From Euptelea pleiosperma (lineage: Eukaryota > Streptophyta > Magnoliopsida > Ranunculales > Eupteleaceae): a stretch of DNA of 64,000 nt. A model generated the notes under the pieces. It was given only the letters and a program-made list of their open reading frames with translations, did no database searches and was not told the origin of the DNA. This document shows positions 50,301-56,190 of this stretch, in pieces; the stretch's first letter is position 1, and every line of letters begins with the position of its first letter. The stretch lies in the NCBI GenBank assembly GCA_035048495.1, contig CM068546.1, positions 18,296,435 to 18,360,434 on the forward strand, written 5' to 3'. A program made the position numbers and the translations under genes.

Positions 50301-53300
50301 AGGCTCCATGGAGTTGACCAGCGAAGATTAAACCGAAAGGTTGTCAGTTTCCCATTGATCAAACATGGGATCATCTTCATTAGGCTCTTTGGTTCGCCCC
50401 GTGCAATGCCCCATCTTCCCACGGCCTCCAATAAACAACTGTGCTGCTCTAGCCCACTCCAGATAGTTAGGGCCATTGAGTTTAACGGATGTAATCTGCA
50501 ACCCGAGGTTCTCATACATCACTTGTTGCATCATAGGTCCTCCAGTGCCTCTGGAGGAGGATTCTGTGCTAACAACTGAAGCTGAGGGAGTACCCAAGGG
50601 AGGTGGATTTGCCATAACGAAGAAGCAAATGAGTGAAAGAGGCAACAAAAAACCCTACAATACTTGAGGTTTAAAATTTCGTTTCGGAGGAATGTCTCGG
50701 TCAAGTGAAAAACCGAGACAAACTCCGAAACGAAATGAAACATTCACGAAACATTGAAAATACGAAATTTCCGAAACATTACCGAACATTTACGAAACAT
50801 TACGAAATATTACGAAACATTACGAAATATTATAAAACATTACGAAACATTACGAAATATTATTCAAAATCATTAAATTATATTTTTATTTATTTTTATT
50901 TTTTTGGATTGTATTGGATTGGCTCGGATTGTCTCGTCGAAACAAACCGAAACATTGAAATATTACGAAACATTCTGAAATTTTAAACCATGATAATACC
51001 CAAAAAAGGTTTCCAAGAACAAAAAACAGATACCTAATGGAAGCCGGCGAACAAGGAACACCCATACAAACCTCCGAACATCAAAAACAAAGGATTATGG
51101 GCATAAAGAAGCAACGTAGGGATGGATGGAAGCATCCTAGGGCCATTAGAAGGCATTTATGGAGGTCTGAGATCAAGTTGGGGGAGTTTAGAACCCAACC
51201 GAAAGTCCTATAGGACCTATTGATGTTGCCAGCGGTACCTAGAGGGTGAAACAACCCTCACAAACACTTCAATACTTGATGGTTTGGTTGAAAAGAGGTA
51301 TGAGCATGTATGTATGATTGTATAGGACCAGGTCGGTGCAACAAATCCAAGAAAAAAGTCTGAGAAGGGCTCCAAAAAAGAGTTGGTTCGAAAAATAGTT
51401 TTTACCGATTTTTGTGGGAGATGGAACAAAAGACCAATCAAATGAGCCTAAAAAATTCTCAAAAAATCACCAAAAACCTCTAAAAATCGAGATCTACCAA
51501 ACCCTAGAGTTTTAAGATGAGAAGAGTACCCTGTCCGTACGGCTGATGACGCCAATCGTACTGCTCTGATGATGTCATCACCTGCTGGTTGCTCCCTGGT
51601 TTGAACCTTTGAGAAATTCCTCTATATTGCTCTGATACCAAGTTGAATTCTTCAATTAGGGTTAGATTTAGAGAAGAGAGAAGAGAGAAAGGAATGATGT
51701 CTTGTGATTAGTTCACAATGACTCCATAAATCTTATTTATGTAAAAAGGAATACAAAAGGACAAATATATCCCTCAAAGGTAATATATGAAATATACGTA
51801 GAAATACGTATATGATAACAAAGCCATCCTCTCTTGGTGTGAAGCCAAGCTGATTCAGTGCAAAGCCGAAGTTATCTTTTTATCCCTATCTCTTTTCTCT
51901 TATTCTCTTCTCTTTTTCCATCTTTATTTTCTTTTTGGATCAAGTTTGACCTAAAAATCCTAGTTGTATCTCTTCCACCCCTAAACCCTAACCATTGAAA
52001 ACAACTGTGAATAGTACCGCGTGAATAGTGCTATCATATACGTAGAAATACGTATTTCTATGTATCGGGGGTAGTTCTGTAAATACCCCCTTGAGGGGTA
52101 TATTTGTCTTTTGTATTTGGGACTTACATAAATAAGATTTATGGAGTCATTGTGACAACACACAATGACATCCTCTCTTCCCCTCTCTCTTTTCTTTCTC
52201 TCTTTCTCCCATACTGTGAAATCCTAATCCGAACCCTAATTCTATAATTCAACTAATAGTACCGTGTGAATAGTGCTGTGTGAATAGTGCCACGTGAATA
52301 GTACCGTGTGAATAGTGCCACGTGAATAGTAACCTTCTCTTCATTCCCTTTCTCAAATCGCAGAACAACACCTCGTCCCGCATCACTTAAGACTCATTCC
52401 ATTGAGGCTATAGCCTCGAGGTGCACCTGAGGCAATAGTCTCACTTTTACACGTTAAAATCGGAAACCGTAACCCCTATTTTTCATTTTTTAATTTTTTT
52501 CCAATCCTTTTTCTAATATACACTCTCCAATAATCTTTTATGATAAAAAAAGACCTAAAAGGTCTTAATTTTGTTCTCTAAAACCTTTTATTTTTTGAGA
52601 AACCCTAAATCTAAGCTTTCATCTCTAGTTTTCTCAACTTGAAAGAAATTCTAATAGAGAGCTCAAATCTCATCGATTTTGATTCCATCACTTCCTAAAA
52701 TTTTTTTGTAAGGTGCTTTACCAAACTCGAGCAAGAAATCAAAGCATTACAGAGTTGCTCGACTATTTTCCTAGCTCCATCTTGTTAGTTACTTTGTTAG
52801 TATTGATACTTGTTAGTGGACTTAGCTTATTAACCATTTTGATTTAGTAATTTAGTTATTGGATTTATGTTTTTTACGAATTGATACAACATCAGGCTTT
52901 CAGCCTGAATGCCCGACAGTGTCAATCCTATGGTAAAAGCTATAGCCTCAGTAACTTTTATGCTTATTTAAGTTATTTTTTTCACATGGTATGTTGTTTC
53001 TAATTTTTTTAAATTGATTATACATTTTATAAAAACCTTCAAGCAATTGGTTTTTGAAAATGAGGCTTACGCCTCAGCATCTCCTCAAGGCTACGCCTCG
53101 CCTTTTGGAGACAAACCACCTCAATACCCGAACTAGCCTTTTTAAACCTTGGATGCATGATACAATAGAATTAATTTCAGGGCTTGTTTATGGATCCTTA
53201 ATATATCTTGTTCATGCCACCTCTTTGTACTCTTACAAATGCACAATTAGAAGTTGTCTTTGAACATGTCTTTCTGGTGGTCTTAAATCATAGTTGTTTC

Positions 53301-53632
53301 TTGTTAATAAGAATGGCAGATATTGGCTTGCTTTATTCATCATTTAGCTGTATGAAATTACAGCAAATAATTCTTATAATCAATTTTTGTAGCTCTTGGC
53401 AATCCAAGGCAACATGATCGCTTTTTCATCATGATCGCTCCAATGAACGTCGTCTAACGAAGATTTGGATTTGGTCAAGGAGCTTTTATATTTTGACTGT
53501 TATTGTTTTCATACACTTTTGAGTCAATTGAGCAGGTCTTGTTGGGATCAATGGGCGCTCTTTCACTTATGACAGTCCTGTCCGTGGTAATTGGACGAAT
53601 ATTTCATTCAGTGCCTGCACAGTTTCAGACAA
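10539..53632 (+). CDS. CMT1: GDT1-like protein 2, chloroplastic (Mn2+ transporter), 5' five exons
   Basis: Joined exons 10539-10656, 12835-12994, 31792-31975, 38054-38101 and 53536-53632 give about 202 residues with consistent phases (1, 2, 0, 0, 1) and GT-AG sites. Residues 1-~92 are Ser/Arg-rich and look like a plastid transit peptide. A hydrophobic segment lies at ~102-122. The family signature [17 protein letters not shown] spans the exon 3/4 junction. Exons 4-5 continue with [25 protein letters not shown] and VPAQFQT, as in plant GDT1-like 2. UPF0016/GDT1 proteins are Mn2+/Ca2+ transporters; this subtype is known as the chloroplast inner-envelope manganese transporter CMT1. The second E-x-G-D repeat half and the stop codon lie beyond 64000. 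No frameshift or in-frame stop is visible. All introns are packed with transposons. Confidence 0.9.
10657..12834 (+). other. Intron 1 (2178 bp)
   Basis: GT...AG intron with a T-rich acceptor tract (CTTATTTATAG). I see no transposable element with recognisable ends in it, unlike introns 2-5. It contains no other gene. Confidence 0.7.
12835..12994 (+). CDS. CMT1: CMT1-like exon 2
   Basis: Begins with two bases completing the codon split from exon 1 and reads [15 protein letters not shown]... to ...SEKLSK. It ends with two bases of a Ser codon before donor GTGAGT. It encodes the end of the transit peptide and a poorly conserved acidic linker. Sequence alone would not identify it; phase on both sides and position support it. 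Confidence 0.7.
12995..14864 (+). other. Intron 2, left end without recognised elements
   Basis: AT-rich intronic sequence. It holds a (GA)n tract at 13911-13931 and no bounded mobile element that I can support. Confidence 0.5.
13911..13931 (+). repeat. (GA)n microsatellite
   Basis: About ten uninterrupted GA dinucleotides within intron 2. Confidence 0.85.
14865..15960 (-). pseudogene. Ty1/copia pol remnant (linker, RT, RNase H) with internal deletion
   Basis: Read on the minus strand, the linker before RT ([20 protein letters not shown], near 15690-15630) leads to RT segments [29 protein letters not shown] and [14 protein letters not shown]. The chain then jumps from YHTLFVK straight into the RNase H part (ILSRDEEKE..., equivalent to the usual VSWRSKKQ). 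So the YVDD-containing half of RT is deleted. Stops and frameshifts break the rest. No LTRs are attached. The LINE tail starts at its right edge. Confidence 0.8.
15962..17346 (-). pseudogene. L1-type LINE, ORF2 C-terminal part and 3' end
   Basis: Minus-strand L1 LINE. The 3' end is at the left, where the minus strand ends in an A-rich tail (ACAAAAAAAGG). Coding remnants run from 17341 leftward: [15 protein letters not shown]..., WGL-like segments, then at 16748-16445 the RT-associated zinc-binding domain ([51 protein letters not shown]) with frameshifts. The RT half continues at 20513-20925; the two were separated by the LTR element at 17347-20512. Nonfunctional. Confidence 0.85.
17589..17735 (+). 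pseudogene. hAT transposase C-terminal fragment
   Basis: The reading [20 protein letters not shown] followed by NEWLLGEME resembles the C-terminal tail that follows the dimerisation region in plant hAT transposases (RYD..DTIDPI.L.DID.SNEWL). It is terminated early by frame loss. The downstream acidic stretch (17820-17970, with two copies of GATGAAGCTAATGATTATAT) may be the same tail in other frames. Confidence 0.6.
17978..18386. mobile_element. hAT MITE, TTTCG family, copy 1 (409 bp)
   Basis: Ends are CGTGGTTTAAAATTTC and, reversed, CAAGGTTTAAAATTTTG. An exact 8-bp target duplication AGTAGAAC flanks it (17970-17977, 18387-18394). The interior is mostly repeats of AATGTTTCGT and relatives. 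The CA(A/G)GG start and 8-bp duplication are hAT hallmarks. Confidence 0.9.
18990..19480 (-). pseudogene. copia RT end and RNase H of the deleted element
   Basis: On the minus strand: [29 protein letters not shown], then [40 protein letters not shown], and [20 protein letters not shown] followed by [12 protein letters not shown], all standard copia RNase H blocks. The frame is open for about 99 codons, but everything upstream is deleted. Confidence 0.85.
19490..20274 (-). other. Leader region of the deleted copia element
   Basis: Non-coding sequence between the RNase H remnant and the primer site. It contains short direct repeats such as ACCAAACAG, CACCAAATAGTC and two copies of GAGATATGCATGCACCAAT about 75 bp apart. 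No gag reading was found. Confidence 0.5.
20275..20286 (-). other. Primer-binding site, initiator tRNA-Met type
   Basis: Minus strand TGGTATCATAGC directly next to the 5' LTR at 20287. It differs by one base from the usual TGGTATCAGAGC. Confidence 0.75.
20287..20512 (-). repeat. 5' LTR of the deleted copia element (226 bp)
   Basis: Minus strand TGTTAGAGTTTC...TTTCACA. It includes an (AT)n tract at 20365-20395 that is much shorter in the other LTR. Confidence 0.88.
20365..20395. repeat. (AT)n microsatellite within LTR
   Basis: About 15 AT dinucleotides. The corresponding site in the 3' LTR (18755) has only a few, so the tract expanded after insertion. Confidence 0.85.
20513..20925 (-). pseudogene. 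L1-type LINE reverse transcriptase fragment (same LINE as 15962)
   Basis: Minus strand reading [13 protein letters not shown] carries the RT catalytic ADD motif, then [52 protein letters not shown] and [12 protein letters not shown]. These blocks directly precede the segment at 17341. One stop interrupts the frame. A copia element starts immediately at its upstream edge (20928). Confidence 0.85.
20928..21073 (+). repeat. copia 5' LTR (146 bp)
   Basis: Contains the same blocks as the LTRs at 46165, 51641 and 52029: TACGTATTT, 'taaataccccttt', ATAAATAAGATTTATGGAGT and CATTGTGAC. Its 3' end ACT adjoins the primer-binding site. Confidence 0.8.
21869..23310 (+). pseudogene. copia gag-protease pseudogene
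   Basis: Starts [14 protein letters not shown] and has the gag N-terminal block [19 protein letters not shown], then [13 protein letters not shown]. It changes frame several times (around 22230, 22340 and 22740). The zinc knuckle reads [14 protein letters not shown], lacking one residue between the first two cysteines of CX2CX4HX4C. The protease site DSG is present (WIIDSG) but a base is lost right after it, so HMTG falls out of frame. Nonfunctional. Confidence 0.85.
23706..23965. mobile_element. hAT MITE, TTTCG family, copy 2 (260 bp)
   Basis: Ends CAAGGTTTAAAATTT and AAATTTTAAACCATG, with exact 8-bp target duplications CTCTTACA (23698-23705, 23966-23973). The interior has CCGAGACAAACTTTGAAACG and runs of GAAACATTACGAAATATT. 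Confidence 0.92.
24245..24410 (+). repeat. Imperfect tandem repeat, two and a half units of ~60 bp
   Basis: Units share AGGCGTT(A/G)TCT, TTTGAGACCCCTTGGGGTTC or TTAAGACCCCTTGGGGTTCC, then GTCCC(C/T)TAAAG. The third unit is partial (GAGGCTTTGTCTCATT, GAGACCCCTCGGG). Confidence 0.7.
25228..25755 (-). pseudogene. Unrecognised degenerate coding remnant
   Basis: Two adjacent minus-strand frames form one probable chain: [15 protein letters not shown] ... [17 protein letters not shown] ... [13 protein letters not shown] ... [12 protein letters not shown], then [20 protein letters not shown] and [17 protein letters not shown] do not recognise the family. Its position beside LTR-like and LINE pieces suggests part of a retroelement, possibly LINE ORF1, but no diagnostic motif supports that. 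Confidence 0.3.
26525..26645. mobile_element. 121-bp MITE with 8-bp target duplication
   Basis: Flanked by exact CTCAAAGC (26517-26524, 26646-26653). Ends are TATGATACC on the left and, reversed, TCTATGTTACCCGGACACG on the right. The interior is rich in GTGTCGGATAC/GTCGTGTCC words. The 8-bp duplication suggests hAT, although the ends are short. Confidence 0.8.
27301..27586. mobile_element. Foldback MITE, GCCACGTGG family
   Basis: The left arm has ATATAAGCCACATGGCATAA, CTTAGAGACTACTGACCGTA, ATGTTTGGTCC and CAGCCCGATTAGT. The right arm has CACTAATCAGGCTGATTTTC, ACATCCAAACGG, TTAGTGGTCTCTAAGA and GCCACATGGC. The best-preserved long copy of this family in the window. Confidence 0.7.
27587..27925 (+). 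repeat. Two tandem ~165-bp units of the MITE's right half
   Basis: Both units read GAGCTTTTTCATGGATTGAT, GGATTTGAGTATT, AGATCCAACCATTAGAAATA or AGATCCAACGGTTAGAAATA, CATCTAGGGATGGGACAAA and GTGCCACGT. The repeat starts inside the MITE rather than at its end. Confidence 0.65.
27926..28400. repeat. Further partial copies of the foldback family
   Basis: 27990-28110 has 'ttctaatcgtgggatctga', AATAATACTCGAATTTCACG and GAAATCACCAATCAAGTTGA. 28295-28400 has ATTCTTAGAGATCAATG, GAAAATCAATCTGATTGGTG and 'tttgatctttgtaccc'. These look like separated right and left arms. Confidence 0.45.
28643..28729 (-). pseudogene. Possible terminal exon of an unknown gene inside the hAT element
   Basis: On the minus strand the sequence after a plausible acceptor (TTGAAATGCAG) reads [20 protein letters not shown] then HVVWRKEK and TGA. 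The balanced, low-bias composition resembles real coding sequence, but I do not recognise the protein. It could be captured host sequence or chance. Confidence 0.25.
29291..31049. other. Intron 2 sequence, LTR-retroelement-like but unassigned
   Basis: Contains text in the style of plant LTRs (GGGGTCTTTCACCCTAGGGC, 'gggcacccagtagggtc'). No primer site, polypurine tract, coding motif or target duplication was found. Short open frames here are not supported as genes. Confidence 0.35.
31050..31440 (+). mobile_element. copia 5' LTR and leader fragment
   Basis: An LTR-like block ends ...TTTCAATTTTAACT and is followed by a primer-site variant CGGTATCAGAGC (31269-31280). A ~150-bp leader with CCCTAAGGGTG(C/T)(T/C)GCACC direct repeats follows. 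No gag or 3' LTR, so it is a truncated 5' end. The left boundary is approximate. Confidence 0.55.
31792..31975 (+). CDS. CMT1: CMT1-like exon 3
   Basis: Acceptor TTTGGCAG; the first base completes the Ser codon split from exon 2. Reads [20 protein letters not shown] (start of a transmembrane helix) through [18 protein letters not shown], ending cleanly at the donor GTGACT. The E-x-G-D-K motif at about residues 150-154 is the first of the two signature motifs that line the ion path in UPF0016 proteins. Confidence 0.93.
31976..33657 (+). other. Intron 3, left part
   Basis: AT-rich intronic sequence. A block at 32660-32830 repeats GGAAAT/TGGAAAT and TTTCGG words, and 33560-33655 has related words (GAAACATTTCGACC). 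They may be arms of a decayed DNA element, but I could not pair ends. Confidence 0.4.
35407..36453. mobile_element. 1047-bp hAT element with TAGGGCTGGCAATGG ends
   Basis: Termini TAGGGCTGGCAATGGATCGG are nearly perfect inverted copies. Subterminal regions repeat (A/G)TCGGATCGG(A/G)(A/T)CC words on both sides. An exact 8-bp target duplication GTTTAATG (35399-35406, 36454-36461) flanks it. It split the gag start of the copia element at 33660-37626. The core (about 35750-36200) is distinct, with a possible 71-codon frame starting [16 protein letters not shown]; no transposase. Confidence 0.9.
37141..37626 (-). repeat. 5' LTR of the truncated copia element
   Basis: Bounded by the primer site on the left and TGTTGGATCACGG (minus) on the right. 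It contains two copies of GGCC(G/T)(A/T)AGGCCACTGGG near 37290-37332. The inner boundary is approximate. Confidence 0.55.
38054..38101 (+). CDS. CMT1: CMT1-like exon 4 (48 bp micro-exon)
   Basis: Acceptor TTGAACAG, then sixteen codons [16 protein letters not shown], then donor GTATAG. It continues the EIGDK signature of exon 3 without interruption, as in all GDT1 family members. It is too short to show as an open frame. Confidence 0.92.
38102..39613 (+). other. Intron 4, left part
   Basis: AT-rich intronic DNA. 39085-39415 has the look of a minus-strand LTR (purine-rich GAGAGGAGAA tract, end CACCAACA), but no primer site or duplication supports it. 39420-39613 is not recognised. Confidence 0.4.
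39619..39957 (+). repeat. 5' LTR (339 bp)
   Basis: Canonical TG...CA ends. It has TTCACGTGAATAGT palindromic repeats at 39710-39760, three to four copies. The 3' LTR has only two. Confidence 0.9.
40694..41949 (+). pseudogene. copia gag and protease, broken
   Basis: [20 protein letters not shown] leads to [16 protein letters not shown], then shifts frame near 40850. It continues with [20 protein letters not shown], a stop after SQII near 41258, a second stop before the zinc knuckle [14 protein letters not shown] (41499-41540), then the protease motif [13 protein letters not shown] (41819-41857). A nonsense codon follows SISGK. The order is that of a normal copia polyprotein. Confidence 0.9.
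41960..43180 (+). pseudogene. copia integrase, broken
   Basis: The pre-integrase zinc block is visible (HNWLGH ... [10 protein letters not shown]). The catalytic core has D in [21 protein letters not shown] in LRSDNRGEY, and E in [16 protein letters not shown], so the D,D-35-E residues are retained. A frameshift separates the zinc block from the core near 42400, so no single functional protein is made. Confidence 0.88.
43380..45050 (+). pseudogene. copia reverse transcriptase and RNase H, broken
   Basis: The linker ([20 protein letters not shown]) precedes [38 protein letters not shown] then a stop at 43685, [34 protein letters not shown], the catalytic YVDDIVITG (44091-44117), and [16 protein letters not shown] then a stop. 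RNase H follows ([40 protein letters not shown]). At least five inactivating changes. Confidence 0.9.
45053..45379 (+). repeat. 3' LTR (327 bp)
   Basis: Pairs with 39619-39957. The first 70 bases differ at about six positions, mostly C/T and G/A changes at CpG-type sites. It has a longer (TA)n tract. Confidence 0.9.
45385..45678 (+). other. Short spacer between two elements in intron 4
   Basis: About 290 bases, resembling 39420-39613 in composition (CATGCATTGCA words); nothing else recognised. Confidence 0.4.
46165..46340 (-). repeat. 3' LTR (176 bp)
   Basis: Matches 51641-51820 closely (GAATTCTTCAATTAGGGTTA, CACAATGACTCCATAAATCT, ATACGTAGAAATACGTATAT). Confidence 0.9.
46400..48060 (-). pseudogene. 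copia RT and RNase H, broken
   Basis: Minus strand: [20 protein letters not shown] (48000), [60 protein letters not shown], then a frame change, [20 protein letters not shown], the catalytic [18 protein letters not shown] and a frameshift. RNase H is split over two frames ([40 protein letters not shown]). [10 protein letters not shown] is the C-terminal end of pol. Confidence 0.88.
48250..49290 (-). pseudogene. copia integrase, broken
   Basis: Minus strand: [65 protein letters not shown] stop after WGL breaks the core, and the glutamate-containing part is in another frame near 48650. The C-terminal block [20 protein letters not shown] (48440) is present. Confidence 0.85.
49290..50615 (-). 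pseudogene. copia gag and protease, broken
   Basis: Starts [15 protein letters not shown] at 50615. Gag blocks: [28 protein letters not shown] then a stop, [40 protein letters not shown]. After a frame change come [20 protein letters not shown], the zinc knuckle [14 protein letters not shown] and protease [13 protein letters not shown]. About three disabling changes. Confidence 0.88.
50665..50992. mobile_element. hAT MITE, TTTCG family, copy 4 (328 bp)
   Basis: Ends TGAGGTTTAAAATTTCG and AAATTTTAAACCATG. Flanking 8-mers ACAATACT (50657-50664) and ATAATACC (50993-51000) match at 6 of 8. The interior has long runs of GAAACATTACGAAATATT type. It inserted in the leader just upstream of the gag start of the minus-strand copia, so it is younger than that element. 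Confidence 0.8.
51641..51820 (-). repeat. 5' LTR (180 bp)
   Basis: Directly adjacent to the primer site at 51629-51640. The last bases on the minus strand are ...GAATTCAACT. Confidence 0.9.
52029..52254 (+). repeat. Solo copia LTR (226 bp) with 5-bp duplication
   Basis: Begins TGCTATCATATACGTAGAAA and ends ...ATAATTCAACT. Exact duplications AATAG (52024-52028, 52255-52259) flank it. It belongs to the same LTR family as 46165/51641 and 20928 (shared ATAAGATTTATGGAGTCATT). No internal region remains, so unequal LTR recombination is the likely origin. Confidence 0.9.
52255..52335 (+). repeat. Minisatellite of ~14-15 bp GTGAATAGT(A/G)CC units
   Basis: Six units such as AATAGTACCGTGTG and AATAGTGCCACGTG in tandem. 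Two further units sit before the solo LTR (52008-52028), so the LTR inserted inside the array. Related CACGTGAATAGT units occur in the LTRs at 39619 and 45053. Confidence 0.8.
53536..53632 (+). CDS. CMT1: CMT1-like exon 5
   Basis: Acceptor TTGAGCAG, reads [32 protein letters not shown], then one base of a split codon and consensus donor GTAAGT. It follows exon 4 in phase and matches the segment after the first signature motif of plant GDT1-like 2. The next codon begins with A, consistent with the Thr usually found there. Confidence 0.93.
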
Positions 53633-54889
53633 GTAAGTTAAAAATTACAGCTTTCAATGTGAGTGATGGGATATTATTATGTAATGAAATAAGCATTGTA
53701 ACTACTACAACCAGTGTTTTATAACATGAAAACTTGACTTGACTCGAAAGTTCATCGGGTCAAGCTGATTCAATGGCTCACGAATTGACCAAGAGAGTTA
53801 GTAAAATATTAATTTATATAAAAATTATTACTAATGTGAAATTATGTTGATAAATCTAAAATGGAGAAATAGAATTAATCGATTGAAAATGGAGATTCCA
53901 TCTGTATTTCAGAATTTCCTTCGAATAGGAGCATAGCTAAAGACAGATTGAATTGATAGCTTGATTTACAATTAAATTTTATAAGACAACTATGCCAATC
54001 TATCAAATGAAACAAGAAAGAAGATAAACTGATCAACCCCTAAATCTCCCAAAGCCCTGAACCCCACCTGATTCCGAAAGCACAAAGACAACTTTAAGAT
54101 ATACAGTTGATCACCTGCCTGCCTGCCTGTGACTGCAACACCTGCAGCCACCCTCTAATGGCAGCCGGCAACGGCAACAGATCATGGCCCAAGTGCTGCC
54201 TTGTAGAGGGTTTTGTACCCAACCCAACTAAAATGTTTATACATCCACTCTCCAAGTTGGCGAAGATGAAACCACAACACCCAAAGAATTGTTAAAACCA
54301 TGATTACAACATTTATTACTAATAGTATTGTGACTGCCTGAGTAACTTTTGTTTAAGCCTTAAATCCCTTGATCTCTGTAATGTAGGCCAAAGAAATTCC
54401 TCTAACAGTACACAAATATTTCTCAAACAATCCACAGGGTTGACATAAAGAGCAATCAACAATATTAGGAATGAACAATAAAGAAAGACAACAAGAAGAG
54501 CAGATTTTAGAGAAGAAAAACTGCAGCAACACCATACAAGAGCATAAAGAAGAGCAAAACATAGCCCACAAGTTGTATTACTCAATAAACTTCACCTTTT
54601 ACAAAGTGTGGGTGTCATATGATTTGTTGACTCCAAGGACTCTTTTTTTTTTAAACTAAATCGGACTCCTAAACAAATAATAAAGCAAAAATAGGAACTA
54701 AATCCTATTCAAACAAGGAAACAAAGAAAAAGGAAATCCAAATAAACCTTTTGGAAACAAATCTTCTCTTAACTCAAGATGACTCAACAAAATAAAAAGA
54801 ACCAAAAAAAGAAAGGAAAAAAATCCCAACTAATTCTTTTTGCACCTGCCCACCCACCCCTAAGAATGTCTTAGCTTTGTTAAGTGAAT
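53633..54889 (+). other. Intron 5, left part; no next exon seen
   Basis: AT-rich sequence. I searched for the next exon (expected to encode LPIGEYAA-like sequence and later a second E-x-G-D motif) and did not find it up to 64000. Confidence 0.5.
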
Positions 54890-54891
54890 GG

Positions 54892-55640
54892 TCATTTTTT
54901 TTTTATAAGTATAAATGTTATTGAAAAGAGGAACCGAGATTATAAACACCTTGGCAGAAAGAGGTCGAGATGACCTACTAGGCCGAGGAGACCCCGAAAC
55001 AAAGAGGAAAAAGAGGGGAAAGATACATTAATCCCTAGTACATAGAGTGTCCATACGAAAGACAAAGTCCTCGAAGAAGAGACCCCTACATTCTAAGAAA
55101 GACTTGGACCACAGAAAAAGTAACCCTTAATACTAAAGATGATAGAAGCCGTATCTTCGCTTAGGCCTTCAAAAACCCTTTTGTTCCTTTACTTCCATAG
55201 ACCCCGAGCGATGGCAAAGGGCAACATTTTCGAGAGAATGTTGCCTCTGGAGGAAAGCCTTGGACCGCCAACTCAGGAAGAGGGCCATAAGAGAACCCGG
55301 CATCACCCAACACATCCCGAACTCACTGAGGAAGGAAGACCAAACCTCCTTGGCCACTTCACAGTGAAGCAAAAGATGATCAACCGTTTCCCCACTTTGG
55401 CGGCACATCCAACAGAAATCTGTGATGATAATGTCCTTGGATCGCAGGTGGTCCACTGTCAAAATCTTATCCGGAGAAGCCTCCCAAGAGAAAAAAAGCC
55501 ACCTTGGAGGGAACATAGGAGCACCAAATCATAGGGGCGGGAAAGTTAGGCGCTTATGAAAAGATTAAAACCTCATAATGTGATCGAACAGAGACCATTT
55601 CCAAAACCGTGAAGTCATCCATAGTTATCCTTGTGCAATC
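54892..55640 (-). pseudogene. 5'-truncated L1-type LINE, second copy
   Basis: The minus strand ends in a poly(A) tail (T-run at 54892-54904 on the plus strand). The RT-associated zinc-binding domain is readable: [60 protein letters not shown]. The 3' region (GAGGTCGAGATGACCTACTA at about 54963) matches that at 16040, so both copies are one family. The 5' boundary is approximate. Confidence 0.82.
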
Positions 55641-55729
55641 TGAAAGTGGTCTTCCTTTCCATTTCTCAAAAATGTTGTGATAGCTCCCCTCCCACTTCAA
55701 GTAGAGACTAGATGATCATCAACGCATTC

Positions 55730-56190
55730 TCAATATCTTGAATCTTTTTCGGTAATGAAGAAACTTGCATTTCTAGCATGTTTGCATCTTCTTCTTTATA
55801 GTGCCCGAAGTAAGATGTAAGATCTTGAACATTGAAAATGAGATTGATATTGTCATATGGTAAGTCCAATAAGCATTGGGGCCACTACGTTTAATCACCT
55901 TATAGGGACCAATCTTTTGCAGCAATTTGCTGTATGCTCCCATAGAAAAACCTTTCTTTGATCACATGAACCATAACCATGTCTTCTTTAAATTAAACAT
56001 CTCTTCTATGTAAATCAGCATGACATTTATACTCTTCATTACTTTGAACAATGGCTCCTTTACTTCATTGTAGATATATTTGAGGTGTTGGGCAAAGCTC
56101 TCTGCATCATCACTAACTCGAGTAGATGTAGACGATGGTATCAAATCAAGCAGTTGTTGAGGTCACATACCATAGACAATATCAAATGTA
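55730..56190 (-). pseudogene. Ty3-type integrase C-terminal fragment
   Basis: Minus strand: SDDAESFAQHLKYIYNEVKE, KTWLWFM, then LLQKIGPYKVIKRSGPNAYW (around 55930-55880). This is the order of the Ty3/gypsy integrase tail (A..FA..I..LH..V.., V...P.R...G....L..R..GP.KV....G.NAY). No LTR or other domain is attached. Confidence 0.6.

Larger units (their letters stand above)
46165..51820 (-). mobile_element. Near-complete Ty1/copia retrotransposon (5656 bp)
   Basis: Minus-strand element with 5' LTR 51641-51820, primer site TGGTATCAGAGC (51629-51640), gag, protease, integrase, RT, RNase H, purine tract beside 46341, and 3' LTR 46165-46340. Exact 5-bp duplications AAGCC (46160-46164, 51821-51825) place the outer ends so that the LTR reads TGTTATCATATACG...AACT, i.e. 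ending CT. A hAT MITE lies in the leader. Stops and frameshifts disable gag and pol. Confidence 0.92.
45679..53151. mobile_element. hAT element with CA(T/A)GGTTTAAAAAGGCT ends, split by a copia
   Basis: Left end CATGGTTTAAAAAGGCT; right end reversed CAAGGTTTAAAAAGGCT. Flanking 8-mers GACGCATG (45671-45678) and GATGCATG (53152-53159) match at 7 of 8. Removing the copia (46165-51820) leaves about 1.8 kb. Subterminal sequence is full of GAGGC and GCCTC palindromes (for example AGCCTCGAGGCT). No transposase frame, so it is non-autonomous. Confidence 0.8.

Noticed and set aside
53503..53724. Independent small protein of 73 residues
   Set aside because: The central part is exon 5 of the transporter; both edges are intron read-through, and splice sites fit.
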